The notes beneath the pieces were generated by a model. The model saw only the letters and a program-made list of their open reading frames with translations. It was not told the DNA's origin and made no database searches. The position numbers were made by a program, and so were the translations under genes. A DNA stretch of 64,000 nucleotides from Klebsiella ornithinolytica NBRC 105727 = ATCC 31898 (lineage in GTDB: Bacteria > Pseudomonadota > Gammaproteobacteria > Enterobacterales > Enterobacteriaceae): contig NZ_BCYR01000011.1 in the NCBI RefSeq assembly GCF_001598295.1, positions 62,001 through 126,000 of the forward strand. Reading direction: 5' to 3'. Shown here one piece after another: positions 7,004 through 15,711 of this stretch (position 1 is its first letter; each line of letters begins with the position of its first letter).

Positions 7004-8158
7004 ATGAAAGCATTAGTGATTGGTGCCGGCATCGGCGGTCTGAGCGCGGCGGTGGCCTTGAAGAATGCGGGAATCACCTGCGAGGTGTTTGAGGCGGTGA
7101 AAGAGATAAAACCGGTCGGCGCGGCGATCTCCATCTGGCCAAACGGCGTGAAGTGCATGAAAAACCTCGGCATGGGCGAGATCATCGAAACCTACGGCGG
7201 CCCGATGCACTTTTTAGCCTATAAAGAGTATCAGGGCGGAGAAACCCTGACCCGGTTTAGCCTTGCCCCGCTGGTTGAACGCACCGGCGGCCGCCCCTGC
7301 CCCGTGTCACGTAGCGAACTACAAAGGGAGATGCTCGATTTTTGGGGACGCGAGGCGGTGCAGTTTGGTAAACGGGTGACCCGTGCGGAAGAAAACGCCG
7401 ACGGCGTGACCGTCTGGTTTAGCGACGGGACCACGGCCCACGGTGATTTTCTGATCGCCGCCGACGGCAGCCACTCGGCGCTGCGCCCCTATGTACTTGG
7501 TCATAAGCCCGAACGCCGCTATGCGGGTTACGTCAACTGGAATGGACTGGTGGATATCGATGAGAGCATTGCCCCGGCGGATCAGTGGACCACCTTCGTT
7601 GGTGAAGGCAAGCGCGTCTCGCTGATGCCGGTGGCGCATGGCCGTTTCTATTTCTTCTTTGATGTTCCGCTGCCCGCCGGTCTGGCCGAAGATCGGCACA
7701 CTTTGCGCGACGATCTCAGCCGCTACTTCAGCGGCTGGGCGCCAGCGGTACAAAAACTGATTGCCGCTCTGGATCCACAGACGACCAACCGCGTTGAAAT
7801 CCATGACATTGAGCCCTTCGATACCCTGGTGCGCGGCAAGGTCGCGCTGCTCGGCGACGCCGGACACAGCACGACCCCGGACATCGGACAGGGCGGCTGC
7901 GCGGCAATGGAGGATGCGGTGGTGCTGGGCAATATTTTCCTGGAGAATCGCGAGATTGTTTCCGCGCTGCGGCAGTACGAAGCGCTGCGCTGCGCGCGCG
8001 TGCGCGACCTGATACTCAAGGCGCGCAAGCGCTGCGACATCACGCACGGGAAAGATATGGCTCTGACCCAGGCGTGGTATCAGGAGCTCAAGGAGGAGAC
8101 CGGAGAGCGAATTATCAATGGCCTGTGTGAAACCATCCAGGGCGGCCCGCTGGGCTAA
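7004..8158 (+). CDS. hpxO: FAD-dependent urate hydroxylase
   Basis: 384 residues, the length of Klebsiella HpxO. This flavoprotein monooxygenase converts urate to 5-hydroxyisourate using NADH and oxygen, replacing the copper-free uricase used elsewhere. Seen are the FAD motif VIGAGIGGLSAA at the N-terminus, the middle DFLIAADGSHSALRP segment, and the second FAD motif ALLGDAGHSTTPDIGQGG near 280. The start is set at 7004 because AAGGAG ends 6 bases earlier; the frame extends upstream without support. Its stop overlaps the convergent hpxR stop by 3 bases. A sigma54 promoter is predicted. Confidence 0.94.
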   Translation: MKALVIGAGIGGLSAAVALKNAGITCEVFEAVKEIKPVGAAISIWPNGVKCMKNLGMGEIIETYGGPMHFLAYKEYQGGETLTRFSLAPLVERTGGRPCPVSRSELQREMLDFWGREAVQFGKRVTRAEENADGVTVWFSDGTTAHGDFLIAADGSHSALRPYVLGHKPERRYAGYVNWNGLVDIDESIAPADQWTTFVGEGKRVSLMPVAHGRFYFFFDVPLPAGLAEDRHTLRDDLSRYFSGWAPAVQKLIAALDPQTTNRVEIHDIEPFDTLVRGKVALLGDAGHSTTPDIGQGGCAAMEDAVVLGNIFLENREIVSALRQYEALRCARVRDLILKARKRCDITHGKDMALTQAWYQELKEETGERIINGLCETIQGGPLG

Positions 8159-9072
8159 CCTCCGCCAACGGTTTGCATCTCCTCCATCACCGCCGTCAAT
8201 TTTTGAATTGCCATTTGCGCCGGGCGAGATAGCTGGCGCGATGGCGCCGTACACAGCGCCAGCGTCAGCGGCCGCAGCAGCTTATTGCGCAGCGGAACAA
8301 ACGCCAGCTGGCCGCTTTTCACGTCATCCAGAACATCCAGCAGGCTCAGAACGGTCACGCCGCTGCCCTTCAGCACCAGCGATTTAATCAGCCGGATATC
8401 GTTGCAGCTGATGCTGTTGGCCGGGCTAAAATCATAATGGCGATAGAGCATGCCGACACGGTCGTGCACAATCAGCGGAGCGCCAGGGACGATATGGCGC
8501 TGCTGGCTGAGCTCCCCCAGCGAGAGCGTAGCCGCATCCGCCAGGGGATTATCCGGACGCATGACCACCCCCATTTCCAGTTCAACAAACGCCAGTACGC
8601 TCAGCCCCGCCTGGCCTTCCGGATCAAGAATCAGGCCGAAATCAAGATCGGCCTGACGGACTTTTTCACTGACCGTATGGCTGTCGGCCACCTGCAAAAC
8701 CAGCTCCAGCCAGTCCCAGGTGCCGATGATATCGGCCAGCGCCGCGGCAAAGCTCCCCTCCGCCAGCGCCTGCACCATCCCCACGCTGACCGTTCCACGC
8801 TTCAGCCCCTGCAGCTCATCAAACTTTTGCCGGGTCAGGCGAAACTCTTTTTGCCAGCGCAGCAGATTGTCATACAGCAGCTCGCCGGCGGCCGTCATCC
8901 GCAGACCTTCCGGTAGACGTTCGAACAGCGGCGTACCAAATGCCTCTTCGGCCTGCAGGATCTGGCGATTGATCGCCGAAGCCGAAATATGCAGCTTTTC
9001 AGCGGCGCGACGCAGGCTGCCGCTGCGGGCGACTTCAGCAAAATAGAGCGCAAAACGCGAAAACGGACTCAT
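8155..9072 (-). CDS. hpxR: LysR-family regulator of the hpx genes
   Basis: 305 residues from the ATG at 9072. The N-terminal helix-turn-helix reads SGSLRRAAEKLHISASAINRQ, and a periplasmic-binding-protein-like effector domain follows from about residue 90. It is divergent from hpxDE with a 126-base gap, the classic position for LysR control of the adjacent operon, and tail-to-tail with hpxO. A longer frame starts 20 codons upstream, but the extra residues look unlike a LysR N-terminus. GAGGAC is the nearest ribosome-like site, somewhat far. Confidence 0.85.
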   Translation of the reverse strand: MSPFSRFALYFAEVARSGSLRRAAEKLHISASAINRQILQAEEAFGTPLFERLPEGLRMTAAGELLYDNLLRWQKEFRLTRQKFDELQGLKRGTVSVGMVQALAEGSFAAALADIIGTWDWLELVLQVADSHTVSEKVRQADLDFGLILDPEGQAGLSVLAFVELEMGVVMRPDNPLADAATLSLGELSQQRHIVPGAPLIVHDRVGMLYRHYDFSPANSISCNDIRLIKSLVLKGSGVTVLSLLDVLDDVKSGQLAFVPLRNKLLRPLTLALCTAPSRQLSRPAQMAIQKLTAVMEEMQTVGGG

Positions 9073-9198
9073 GCCTACCCTGTCCTCTTTTTTGCAACGG
9101 GTGAGTGAAATAATGCTGATGGATGTCAACACCCTAATATGACAACAATAAACTCACAACAATTAAACAAATGTATTCTGTGAGCAGGAAGGAAAATC

Positions 9199-10236
9199 AT
9201 GAACAGAGCCGCGCCAACGCCCCCCGCCCATTGCACTTTCGATCCTGAAGACTGGCTACGCCTGGCCCGCTGCTGGCATCCGGTCGCCCGCGCCGAAGAT
9301 ATTGGCGCCGCGCCGGTGAAAGCAGTGCTGCTGGATGAACAGCTGGTTATCTATCGCGTTAAGGGGCAGGTCGTGGTTGCGCGCGACGTCTGCCCGCACC
9401 GCGGCGTGCCGCTGACGCTGGGCTTCCATGATGAAGAAGGGATCGTTTGTCCCTATCACGGCCTGCGCTTCGGGGAGGATGGCCTCTGCAATCGCATTCC
9501 CTCAAGCCCCGATCGTCCGGTGCCGGCGAAGCTTAATCTCACCTGCTACGCGGTCGAAGAGCGCTACGGGCTGATCTGGACCTGCCTGGCTTTCGACGCG
9601 GAAAACCCAATGCCGTTGCCCACCCTTCCCCACTGGGACGATGAGGGCTTCCAGCAGATTAACTGCCCCGGATTTGAGGTCAATGGCTTTGCCGGCCGCC
9701 AGGTCGAGGGATTTCTCGATGTTGCCCACTTCGCCTGGATCCATACCGACACCTTTGCGGATCCCGATAATCAGCTGGTTCCCGACTATATCCCGCAGGA
9801 GACCCCCTTTGGCTTCACCGCCGACTACTGGAGTTCGGTCGGCAATTACCCGGCCAGTTCTGAATTTCGGGCCCCGGACGGCTTCCAGTGGCTGCGCCAT
9901 TTTGAGTTGCACCTGCCCTTCACGGCGACCCTGACCATCCATTTCCCCGGCGAGGCCCGACTGGTGATCATGAATGCCGCCTCACCGGTCTCATCGCGGA
10001 TGACCCGAATGTTTGCCCCCGTTGCGCGCAATTTTGATCTGCATGTGCCGGTCGAAGAGGTACATGCCTTCAACCTGCGCGTGTTCGAAGAAGACCGTCT
10101 GATGGTGGAGACCCAGCGTCCGGAACGACTGCCGCTGGACTTAACGCTTGAGGCGCACATTCCCGCCGATCGCAGTTCAATCGCCTATCGTCGTAGCCTG
10201 AAGAAAATGGGCTTTGGTGAGTTTTTCCTGGTGTAA
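9199..10236 (+). CDS. hpxD: Rieske oxygenase component, (hypo)xanthine hydroxylation
   Basis: 345 residues. The Rieske [2Fe-2S] ligands are at about 65-87: CPHRG then CPYHG. The mononuclear-iron region reads GFLDVAHFAWIHTD near 175. In Klebsiella HpxD with HpxE oxidises hypoxanthine and/or xanthine, so no molybdenum xanthine dehydrogenase is needed; none is present in this window. The ATG at 9199 follows GAAGGAAAATC. It is transcribed divergently from hpxR and 13 bases ahead of hpxE. The precise split of substrates between this system and other enzymes cannot be read here. Confidence 0.9.
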   Translation: MNRAAPTPPAHCTFDPEDWLRLARCWHPVARAEDIGAAPVKAVLLDEQLVIYRVKGQVVVARDVCPHRGVPLTLGFHDEEGIVCPYHGLRFGEDGLCNRIPSSPDRPVPAKLNLTCYAVEERYGLIWTCLAFDAENPMPLPTLPHWDDEGFQQINCPGFEVNGFAGRQVEGFLDVAHFAWIHTDTFADPDNQLVPDYIPQETPFGFTADYWSSVGNYPASSEFRAPDGFQWLRHFELHLPFTATLTIHFPGEARLVIMNAASPVSSRMTRMFAPVARNFDLHVPVEEVHAFNLRVFEEDRLMVETQRPERLPLDLTLEAHIPADRSSIAYRRSLKKMGFGEFFLV

Positions 10237-10249
10237 AGGGAGAAGAGTG

Positions 10250-11224
10250 ATGAGTGACGTACTGAAGGTGGTTGTCGATGGCCTGTGGCGCGAGGGGGAC
10301 AAAAGCCTCGCTATCAAATTGTTAGCCCAGGACGGCAGACCGCTTCCCGGCTGGCTGCCGGGGGCGCATATTGATGTTCACCTGCCCTGCGGGATAATTC
10401 GCCAGTATTCGCTTACCGGTCCCCACGCCGAAGCGGGCGCCGACGCTTATCTGATCTGCGTTAGCCGGGAGGAGACCTCCCGCGGCGGGTCACGTTATAT
10501 TCATGAGACGCTGCGCCCGGGCCAGACGCTGCTTATCTCTCCGCCGCGCAATCTGTTTGCGCTGCAGCCTGCGCGACAGGTAACGCTGCTGGCCGCCGGC
10601 ATTGGCATCACGCCGCTGTATACCATGGCGCTGTATCTCGACGCGGTGGGCACGCCGTTTGAGCTGCATTATTACGTTAAACGTCGGGAAAATGCGGCTT
10701 TTGTCGGCGAAATGGCAAAAATCATCAGCCACGGCACCTGCGTGGTCCATTGTTCAGATGAAGGGCAAAGTCCACGCGCATCGTTGGCTGATACGCTGGG
10801 CGATGCGCGCGCCGACCACCATCTGTATCTCTGCGGCCCGTCGGGTTTTATGGCTACCGCCCGGCGGATTGCGGCGGAAAAAAACTGGCCCGAGGCGCAG
10901 GTTCACAGCGAAGCCTTCCAGCCGCTGAAGGTCGCCGCGGCGACCGATGGTCAGGATACGTTTACCGTCACCCTGGCGTCGTCGGGCGAGACGTGGCCGG
11001 TCCCGGGCGATAAAACCATTGCCCAGGTGCTGCAGGAACATGGCGTTGCCGTGGCGCTCTCCTGCGAAATGGGGATGTGTGGCGCCTGCCTGACCCCGCT
11101 GATGGCCGGCGAGGCCGATCATCGTGATACGGTACAGTCAGAGGCCGAGAAAGCCGCCGCCGCGCAGCAGATAGCCCTGTGCTGCTCCCGCAGCCGCTCG
11201 GCCAACTTGCTGATTGATTTGTAA
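10250..11224 (+). CDS. hpxE: Rieske oxygenase reductase (FMN/NAD/2Fe-2S)
   Basis: 324 residues in the phthalate-dioxygenase-reductase layout: flavin domain with RQYSLTG, nucleotide domain with LLAAGIGITPLY, and a C-terminal plant-type [2Fe-2S] domain with CEMGMCGACL (Cys 272, 277, 280) and a distal Cys near 311. It passes electrons from NAD(P)H to HpxD. The start at 10250 is preferred to an upstream start inside hpxD because GGGAGAAG precedes it and MSDVLKVVVDG is a normal N-terminus for the family. Confidence 0.9.
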   Translation: MSDVLKVVVDGLWREGDKSLAIKLLAQDGRPLPGWLPGAHIDVHLPCGIIRQYSLTGPHAEAGADAYLICVSREETSRGGSRYIHETLRPGQTLLISPPRNLFALQPARQVTLLAAGIGITPLYTMALYLDAVGTPFELHYYVKRRENAAFVGEMAKIISHGTCVVHCSDEGQSPRASLADTLGDARADHHLYLCGPSGFMATARRIAAEKNWPEAQVHSEAFQPLKVAAATDGQDTFTVTLASSGETWPVPGDKTIAQVLQEHGVAVALSCEMGMCGACLTPLMAGEADHRDTVQSEAEKAAAAQQIALCCSRSRSANLLIDL

Positions 11225-11444
11225 TTTTTATCTTTCCGGGGTCTGATGATAGCGCACACCAGCCTCTCAGACGCCGGACCTGCCCTCTCCCGCGCATCAC
11301 AATAAAATTTATTATAATCAGCAAGATATAAAATCATGCCATTCATTCATAATTAAGATAAAAATTATTCATTTTCCTTCTGAATCAATCATCGCCATAT
11401 TTGTATGACAAATAACCCCACAGCGAACGGGCCGTGCCGATATC

Positions 11445-11786
11445 ATGGTAACAACACTGCAAGAGAAACAGATTCAGGCGCAAAGTCTGCAGGAGCGGGG
11501 ATTATTGCGGCGCGCCTTAGCGATCTGGAACGAAATAGCGCGACACGACGACAGCGAGCTGGCGCCGATAGCCCGCCAAAAGCAGCAGGAGATCGCCGCC
11601 CTGCTGGCGCAGCAAAAAGTAGAGAAAGAGGCAGCGAAATACCACTGCCGCTCCCATGTCGACGCCGATCGGCAATGGATTATGACCCATCTGCGTAACG
11701 GCATGAAGCCGAGGGAGATTGAAGGGTTAACCCGGCGTTCCAGCGCGTTTATCTACAGTTGCAAAAAGCTGCTGGCCGGAGAATAA
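11445..11786 (+). CDS. Small PerC-like regulator
   Basis: 113 residues. The N-terminal half (QAQSLQERGLLRRALAIWNE) resembles the LE.KGL.RRA...W motif of PerC-type transcription factors found on islands and phages. The C-terminal half (HLRNGMKPREIEGLTRRSS) could be a second helix-turn-helix. No good Shine-Dalgarno is visible, and the upstream 220 bases are AT-rich, unlike the flanking hpx genes. It is convergent with the DarT-like operon, separated by a strong terminator. Any regulatory target is unknown. Confidence 0.55.
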   Translation: MVTTLQEKQIQAQSLQERGLLRRALAIWNEIARHDDSELAPIARQKQQEIAALLAQQKVEKEAAKYHCRSHVDADRQWIMTHLRNGMKPREIEGLTRRSSAFIYSCKKLLAGE

Positions 11787-11907
11787 CCCCCGAGGCGACG
11801 ATAGCTGGCCAGCTTTCTGGGTATTGCAGCGTCTACCGCCGTGTCCAGACAGGTGTTCAGGTTCCCCCGAAACACCAATCATAATATGGAGTTGTATCCG
11901 AAACTTT

Positions 11908-11936
11908 GCCAGCCAGTTCCTGGCTGGCTTTTTTTT
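11908..11936 (+). terminator. Rho-independent terminator after the PerC-like gene
   Basis: Arms GCCAGCCAG and CTGGCTGGC with a 3-base loop followed by eight T. It faces the PerC-like gene and blocks read-through into the convergent operon. Confidence 0.85.
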
Positions 11937-11962
11937 CGCCGCCGGAATACAGCGATGGCGGC

Positions 11963-12283
11963 TTACTTTCCGGGGTGTTTTTCATTCAGCAGCCGGGCGT
12001 ATCTGGCCCTGTTTTCTTCGTACAGCGCGTTAAACGCCTCCCGATTTTGGGGATCCATTCCCGCCAGCATCGCCTCATGTTTTTCCTGGCGCTGGATACG
12101 CTCCTGCACCGATTTCAAGGCCGCTTCCATCGCAATCAGCTCTCCGGAGAGCGCGCTCTCCAGCATTGAGCGATACAAATACTCGCGTGCCAGCGTCCCG
12201 AGCGCATTATTGGCCTGGTTGATGGCGTCGTGGGTTTTACTAAGGGATTCGGCAACGGCGGCCAGGATTTTATTCTCATTCAT
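11963..12283 (-). CDS. Small helical protein, last gene of DarT/NADAR-like operon
   Basis: 106 residues, not recognised. It is charged and predicted helical throughout with no signal peptide or membrane segment; the stretch around QERIQRQEKHEAML could form a coiled coil. Its ATG overlaps the stop of the preceding small gene (ATGA at 12280-12283), and GGGGAG lies ahead, so it is translationally coupled to it. It is fourth in the operon with the DarT-like and NADAR-like genes. A role as adaptor or regulator is only a guess. Confidence 0.7.
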   Translation of the reverse strand: MNENKILAAVAESLSKTHDAINQANNALGTLAREYLYRSMLESALSGELIAMEAALKSVQERIQRQEKHEAMLAGMDPQNREAFNALYEENRARYARLLNEKHPGK

Positions 12284-12522
12284 TTTTTCGTCTCCCCGAC
12301 CGACAGCAATGCCAGCGTCTCCGTCAGACTACGGTGAAACATTTCGCGCTGGGTAATGGTCATCGCATCCACCTCTTTTTTCACAGCCTGGAGGCGCGCG
12401 TAATAGTCGTCCATCACCTCTTCCCGAATCGCCTGCTTACGCGCCTGCGGAATATCGTCAAAGGTATCTGCCGCAGAAGCGGTCGGCACAGGGATATCGC
12501 CATTGAGTCGTTGCCTTGCCAT
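12280..12522 (-). CDS. Small acidic/helical protein in DarT/NADAR-like operon
   Basis: 80 residues, not recognised. The N-terminal 25 residues look flexible; the rest (ARKQAIREEVMDDYYARLQA) is helical. AGGAG stands 5 bases before the ATG. It starts 16 bases after the NADAR-like stop and overlaps the next small gene, so all four genes are probably one message. The tight packing suggests a shared function with the upstream pair, but nothing in the sequence says what. Confidence 0.7.
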   Translation of the reverse strand: MARQRLNGDIPVPTASAADTFDDIPQARKQAIREEVMDDYYARLQAVKKEVDAMTITQREMFHRSLTETLALLSVGETKK

Positions 12523-12538
12523 TATCGCTCCTGATTAG

Positions 12539-13264
12539 TTAGAAAAGAGACATATTGCGGAGATCGCCATCGCTGGTGTTGTAAATGGTGAAGCGTTCGA
12601 TCAGTGCGATGAACGCATCTCGCGAGGGAATAGCCGTTGTTAACAATTGCCGCTGGCGTAGCGCGCACCACAGCGCCACGGAGTAGGCCTGGCAGTTGAC
12701 CGATTTCGCCGGATTAAATTCGATATCGGTAAAGGCCGAATAGTTCAGCACCTGCTCTTTACAAGGCGAGTGGTACAGCGCGTTGAGATACAGCCAGTCA
12801 TAGAACGCGCTTTTCGGCTCCAGCGGCCAGATAACCGGTTCACGCGCCTCGTTGGGCTGAAAGGAAAAGTGGGTTAAGCGCCCCGAAGTTTTGAGCACCT
12901 CCGCGCGTCGGGCCTCTTTTGGCGCCTTTCGCATCAGCTCGCGAAAGGGCCCGCGTACCGTTCCGCTATCGGTAAACACTTTCGAAGACTGGAACAGCGA
13001 TTCCACGCTGATAAATTGTCCGCCGAGGCTACCGACGCCCATGTTAAAGGCGCTGAGCTGAACGCCCAGTGCATCCGGAGATTTACTGGATACTTCAAGA
13101 ATCTTTGCTCCCGGCGACATCCGGGCGTAACCGTCATGCAGCGCGGCAATAGACTTTTGTTTCTGGCTGACCGCCAGACCCGGTGACCAGCTGAAATCCA
13201 CGTTAACGATGTCAACCAGCGCCTCCCCTTCTCGGGTCGGGATAAAGACGGGACGAACGGCCAT
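12539..13264 (-). CDS. NADAR-like ADP-ribosylglycohydrolase (DarT partner)
   Basis: 241 residues. It resembles DarT-associated NADAR proteins, which remove ADP-ribose from DNA bases. Signs are the conserved opening MAVRPVFIPT, the NADAR helix FISVESLFQSSKVF (about 84-97; compare the sVE..fQ..K family core), AFYDWLYLNALY (153-164) and FNPAKSVNCQAYSVALW (183-199). The start at 13264 is chosen because AGGTGAG lies 5 bases ahead; it is 4 bases past the darT-like stop, implying coupled synthesis of toxin and antidote. The NADAR assignment is motif recognition without a search. Confidence 0.7.
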   Translation of the reverse strand: MAVRPVFIPTREGEALVDIVNVDFSWSPGLAVSQKQKSIAALHDGYARMSPGAKILEVSSKSPDALGVQLSAFNMGVGSLGGQFISVESLFQSSKVFTDSGTVRGPFRELMRKAPKEARRAEVLKTSGRLTHFSFQPNEAREPVIWPLEPKSAFYDWLYLNALYHSPCKEQVLNYSAFTDIEFNPAKSVNCQAYSVALWCALRQRQLLTTAIPSRDAFIALIERFTIYNTSDGDLRNMSLF

Positions 13265-13268
13265 AAAC

Positions 13269-14324
13269 TCACCTGAAAGAAAAATGTGAAGGGTCAACCA
13301 CGATGTTCACCGTATAGTCGCGTAACCACGGCGGGATCTTATCCGCGGAATAAAAAATAACGTCACTAATAAACCAGACTGGGATCTCGCCAGAATATAA
13401 AATTTCGGCCTGGATATCATACGGGCGATCGCCGGAATCTTGATGATTATCACCGCAAAACATCGCCTGGAAAGCCTGATGTTTTTGCCGCTGCTCCACG
13501 CTGATGGCTCTGACAGCGGAAGACGCCGCGTTGTGGTGGCAAAAAATGGCTCGTTTGAGCAAAGCCCGATGATCGAATGAAGGTTGGGTGGGTCCGCTAA
13601 TTAGCTCTTTTTTAATTTTGAAGATCACCCAGTCACGATCGCGCAGCCCCTGGGAATATTTGTAGAGCATTTTTTTATTCACCTCGCCTAACGACAGGGA
13701 AATCGCATCCCTTACCCCCTCCAGCCTCAGTTCATCATTATAGTGAAAACGGTGCCCACCCTCTTCGAGTCGTTGGCGGCTAATAATCCCAGATTTAAAT
13801 ATGCTTCTCAGATTTGACAGGTGGCTAAAGTGATATAACGAAGAAATATTTCTCCGCGGGGTAGAAGAAAAATCAATGACTCGTGCCCAGTTAAATTGCT
13901 GAATAGCATAGAAGGGTTTATTCACAATTAAGCGCATGAAATTATCATGGACATCGGACATATAAGCCGGTGCCAGGTGAGTTAATCCCGTTATTGCATA
14001 GCGCGTTAACATATACTCTTTAAACCCGTCGATATGCATAATAAGATTTAGCGCTTCCGCTATCGTAATACCGGGCGCAGCCTTATTTACATCGACCATT
14101 AACGAGCGCGGCGCCTTGTCATCCGTCGCTATGTCACTCAAAAGCATCCGCGGCTTCGTCACCGGCTTTACCGGGTCAACCTGCAGGGTATATGCTTTTC
14201 GTTTTTCAACGTCAACCAACGGCTCGGCCACCCGACTACCTGTTTTAGTAGGGGGCGTTTCTTTTTTCTTTATTACATTGCCGATAAAAACCAGAACTAA
14301 AAAAATGCCAATCACAGTCCACAT
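13269..14324 (-). CDS. DarT-like DNA ADP-ribosyltransferase with N-terminal membrane anchor
   Basis: 351 residues, longer than ordinary DarT (about 210). The C-terminal part from about 160 has DarT features: SSLYHFSHLSNLRSIFKSGI (His 165), the Asp-Ala-Ile-Ser-Leu-Ser strand near 207, FCHHNAASSA (261-270), and DIQAEILYSGEIPVWFI with the likely catalytic Glu 307. Known DarT enzymes add ADP-ribose to thymidine or guanosine in DNA and act as toxins or phage-defence effectors. Unusual here is residues 1-18 (VIGIFLVLVFIGNVI), a clear transmembrane segment followed by a basic and proline-rich linker, predicting an inner-membrane-tethered enzyme. First gene of a four-gene operon; base composition is lower in GC than the hpx genes. 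Confidence 0.7.
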   Translation of the reverse strand: MWTVIGIFLVLVFIGNVIKKKETPPTKTGSRVAEPLVDVEKRKAYTLQVDPVKPVTKPRMLLSDIATDDKAPRSLMVDVNKAAPGITIAEALNLIMHIDGFKEYMLTRYAITGLTHLAPAYMSDVHDNFMRLIVNKPFYAIQQFNWARVIDFSSTPRRNISSLYHFSHLSNLRSIFKSGIISRQRLEEGGHRFHYNDELRLEGVRDAISLSLGEVNKKMLYKYSQGLRDRDWVIFKIKKELISGPTQPSFDHRALLKRAIFCHHNAASSAVRAISVEQRQKHQAFQAMFCGDNHQDSGDRPYDIQAEILYSGEIPVWFISDVIFYSADKIPPWLRDYTVNIVVDPSHFSFR

Positions 14325-14654
14325 ATGAACTCCAGCACTATCATTATTCTCTTATTGTGCATTACCGCGCACGCCGTTACGCTTCACCGATAGCAAAGAG
14401 GAAGTGAGTGTTATCTTATTCGTATTTTTAGTTGTTCAGAGGCCCCACGGAACGTGCAAAGGATGGGTGAACGACGACTCACATTAATCGATTCATTCAG
14501 TTAACTCAAGGGCTAACGCTAGCCTGTACGCCGGCATGACGGGCGCGAAAATGCGGCGCGATTAGCCGACAGGGATCCGCAATCAGCATTTTTAGCCGCC
14601 AGACCGTGCGTGTCGATATTATTCATCCACGTCACGGTCGCCGGTAGAATAAAT
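14325..14654. other. Gene-free stretch upstream of the DarT-like operon
   Basis: About 330 bases without a supportable gene. The first 150 are AT-rich and probably hold the operon promoter; the remainder is mixed in composition with no repeat or RNA signature I can recognise. Confidence 0.5.
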
Positions 14655-14676
14655 GACGCCAGAAATACCCTGGCGC
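14655..14676 (-). terminator. Hairpin downstream of kfuC
   Basis: On the minus strand, arms GCGCCAG and CTGGCGTC flank a short loop and are followed by ATTTATT. It lies 13 bases after the kfuC stop and is the likely end of the kfuABC message. Confidence 0.5.
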
Positions 14677-14688
14677 GATTTTCATTTA

Positions 14689-15711
14689 TTAAGGAATAAA
14701 CACCCGCCCTTTACCGCTGACCTCAATATGTACCCGGCGGCCCGGCACCCAGTCCGCCCGGCTGACGGTTTTCAGGGTCAGCGTCTGCTGCGCGATCGCC
14801 AGCGTTAAAGTCGACAAATGGCCGGAAAAATCCACGTCGAGGATGGTGGCGGCACTCTCCTCATTCTGGCAAGGCGTAATCATCAGCTGTTCCGGACGCA
14901 GCATAACCCGCCCCTGCCCCGTGACATCGTCATTATCGGTCAGCAGCGCGCCAATCGCGCACTGCGCCCGTCCGCCTTGAAGCTCGGCAGGAAGCACCAG
15001 CGCATCGCCCAGAAACAGCGCCGTGGCTTCATCGGCGGGCCGCGAATAGACCTCAAACGGGGTGCCCACCTGGGTAAAGCGCCCCTGACGCATCACCGCA
15101 ACCTGGCTGGCAAACGACAGCGCTTCATTCTGATCGTGGGTCACCAGAATCGCGGCGACGCCGGCCTGGGCAAGCAGGTCTGCCGTCGCCTTTCGCGTGG
15201 TGGCACGAAGTCCGGTATCGAGGGCGGAAAAAGGTTCATCCAGCAGCATCAGCGATGGCCGCTGCGCCAGCGCCCGGGCGAGGGCCACGCGCTGCTGCTG
15301 GCCGCCGGATATTTCATGCGGCCAGTGCGTGGCCAGCTGCCCATCCAGCGACACCATCTCCATCAATGCCGCGACCCGACGGCGCTTCTCCTGCCGGGAG
15401 CAATCTAAGCCCCAGGCAATATTGTCGGCGACGTTAAGGTGCGGGAACAAGGCTCCCTCCTGCGGGACGAAACCGATGCCGCGCTGATGGGCGGGAATAA
15501 AAATCCCCTCATCAAACAGCGTTCTGCCCTGCATCACGATGCGCCCGGCATCCGGCGTTTCAAACCCGGCGAGAATACGCAGCAGCGTTGTTTTTCCGGA
15601 GCCGGACGGCCCGACGATGGCCGTGCGGCTGCCGGGGGCCACCGACAGAAAAAGGTTATCCAGCACCTGAACATCGGCAAAAGATTTTGAGATCGAGGTT
15701 AATTCCAGCAT
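14689..15711 (-). CDS. kfuC: Ferric iron ABC transporter ATPase
   Basis: 340 residues. Walker A GPSGSGKTT, signature [15 protein letters not shown], Walker B LMLLDEPFSAL and the switch His in LVTHDQNEAL are all intact, followed by a C-terminal regulatory domain (TOBE-like) as in FbpC/SfuC. It powers uptake of ferric iron with KfuB and KfuA. It starts one base after the kfuB stop, so the two are coupled. The kfu name follows the Klebsiella version of the Sfu/Fbp system; afuC or fbpC are synonyms elsewhere. Confidence 0.85.
   Translation of the reverse strand: MLELTSISKSFADVQVLDNLFLSVAPGSRTAIVGPSGSGKTTLLRILAGFETPDAGRIVMQGRTLFDEGIFIPAHQRGIGFVPQEGALFPHLNVADNIAWGLDCSRQEKRRRVAALMEMVSLDGQLATHWPHEISGGQQQRVALARALAQRPSLMLLDEPFSALDTGLRATTRKATADLLAQAGVAAILVTHDQNEALSFASQVAVMRQGRFTQVGTPFEVYSRPADEATALFLGDALVLPAELQGGRAQCAIGALLTDNDDVTGQGRVMLRPEQLMITPCQNEESAATILDVDFSGHLSTLTLAIAQQTLTLKTVSRADWVPGRRVHIEVSGKGRVFIP

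Noticed and set aside
7319-8254. 311-codon open frame on the minus strand
   Set aside because: Antisense to hpxO, whose FAD motifs are unmistakable.
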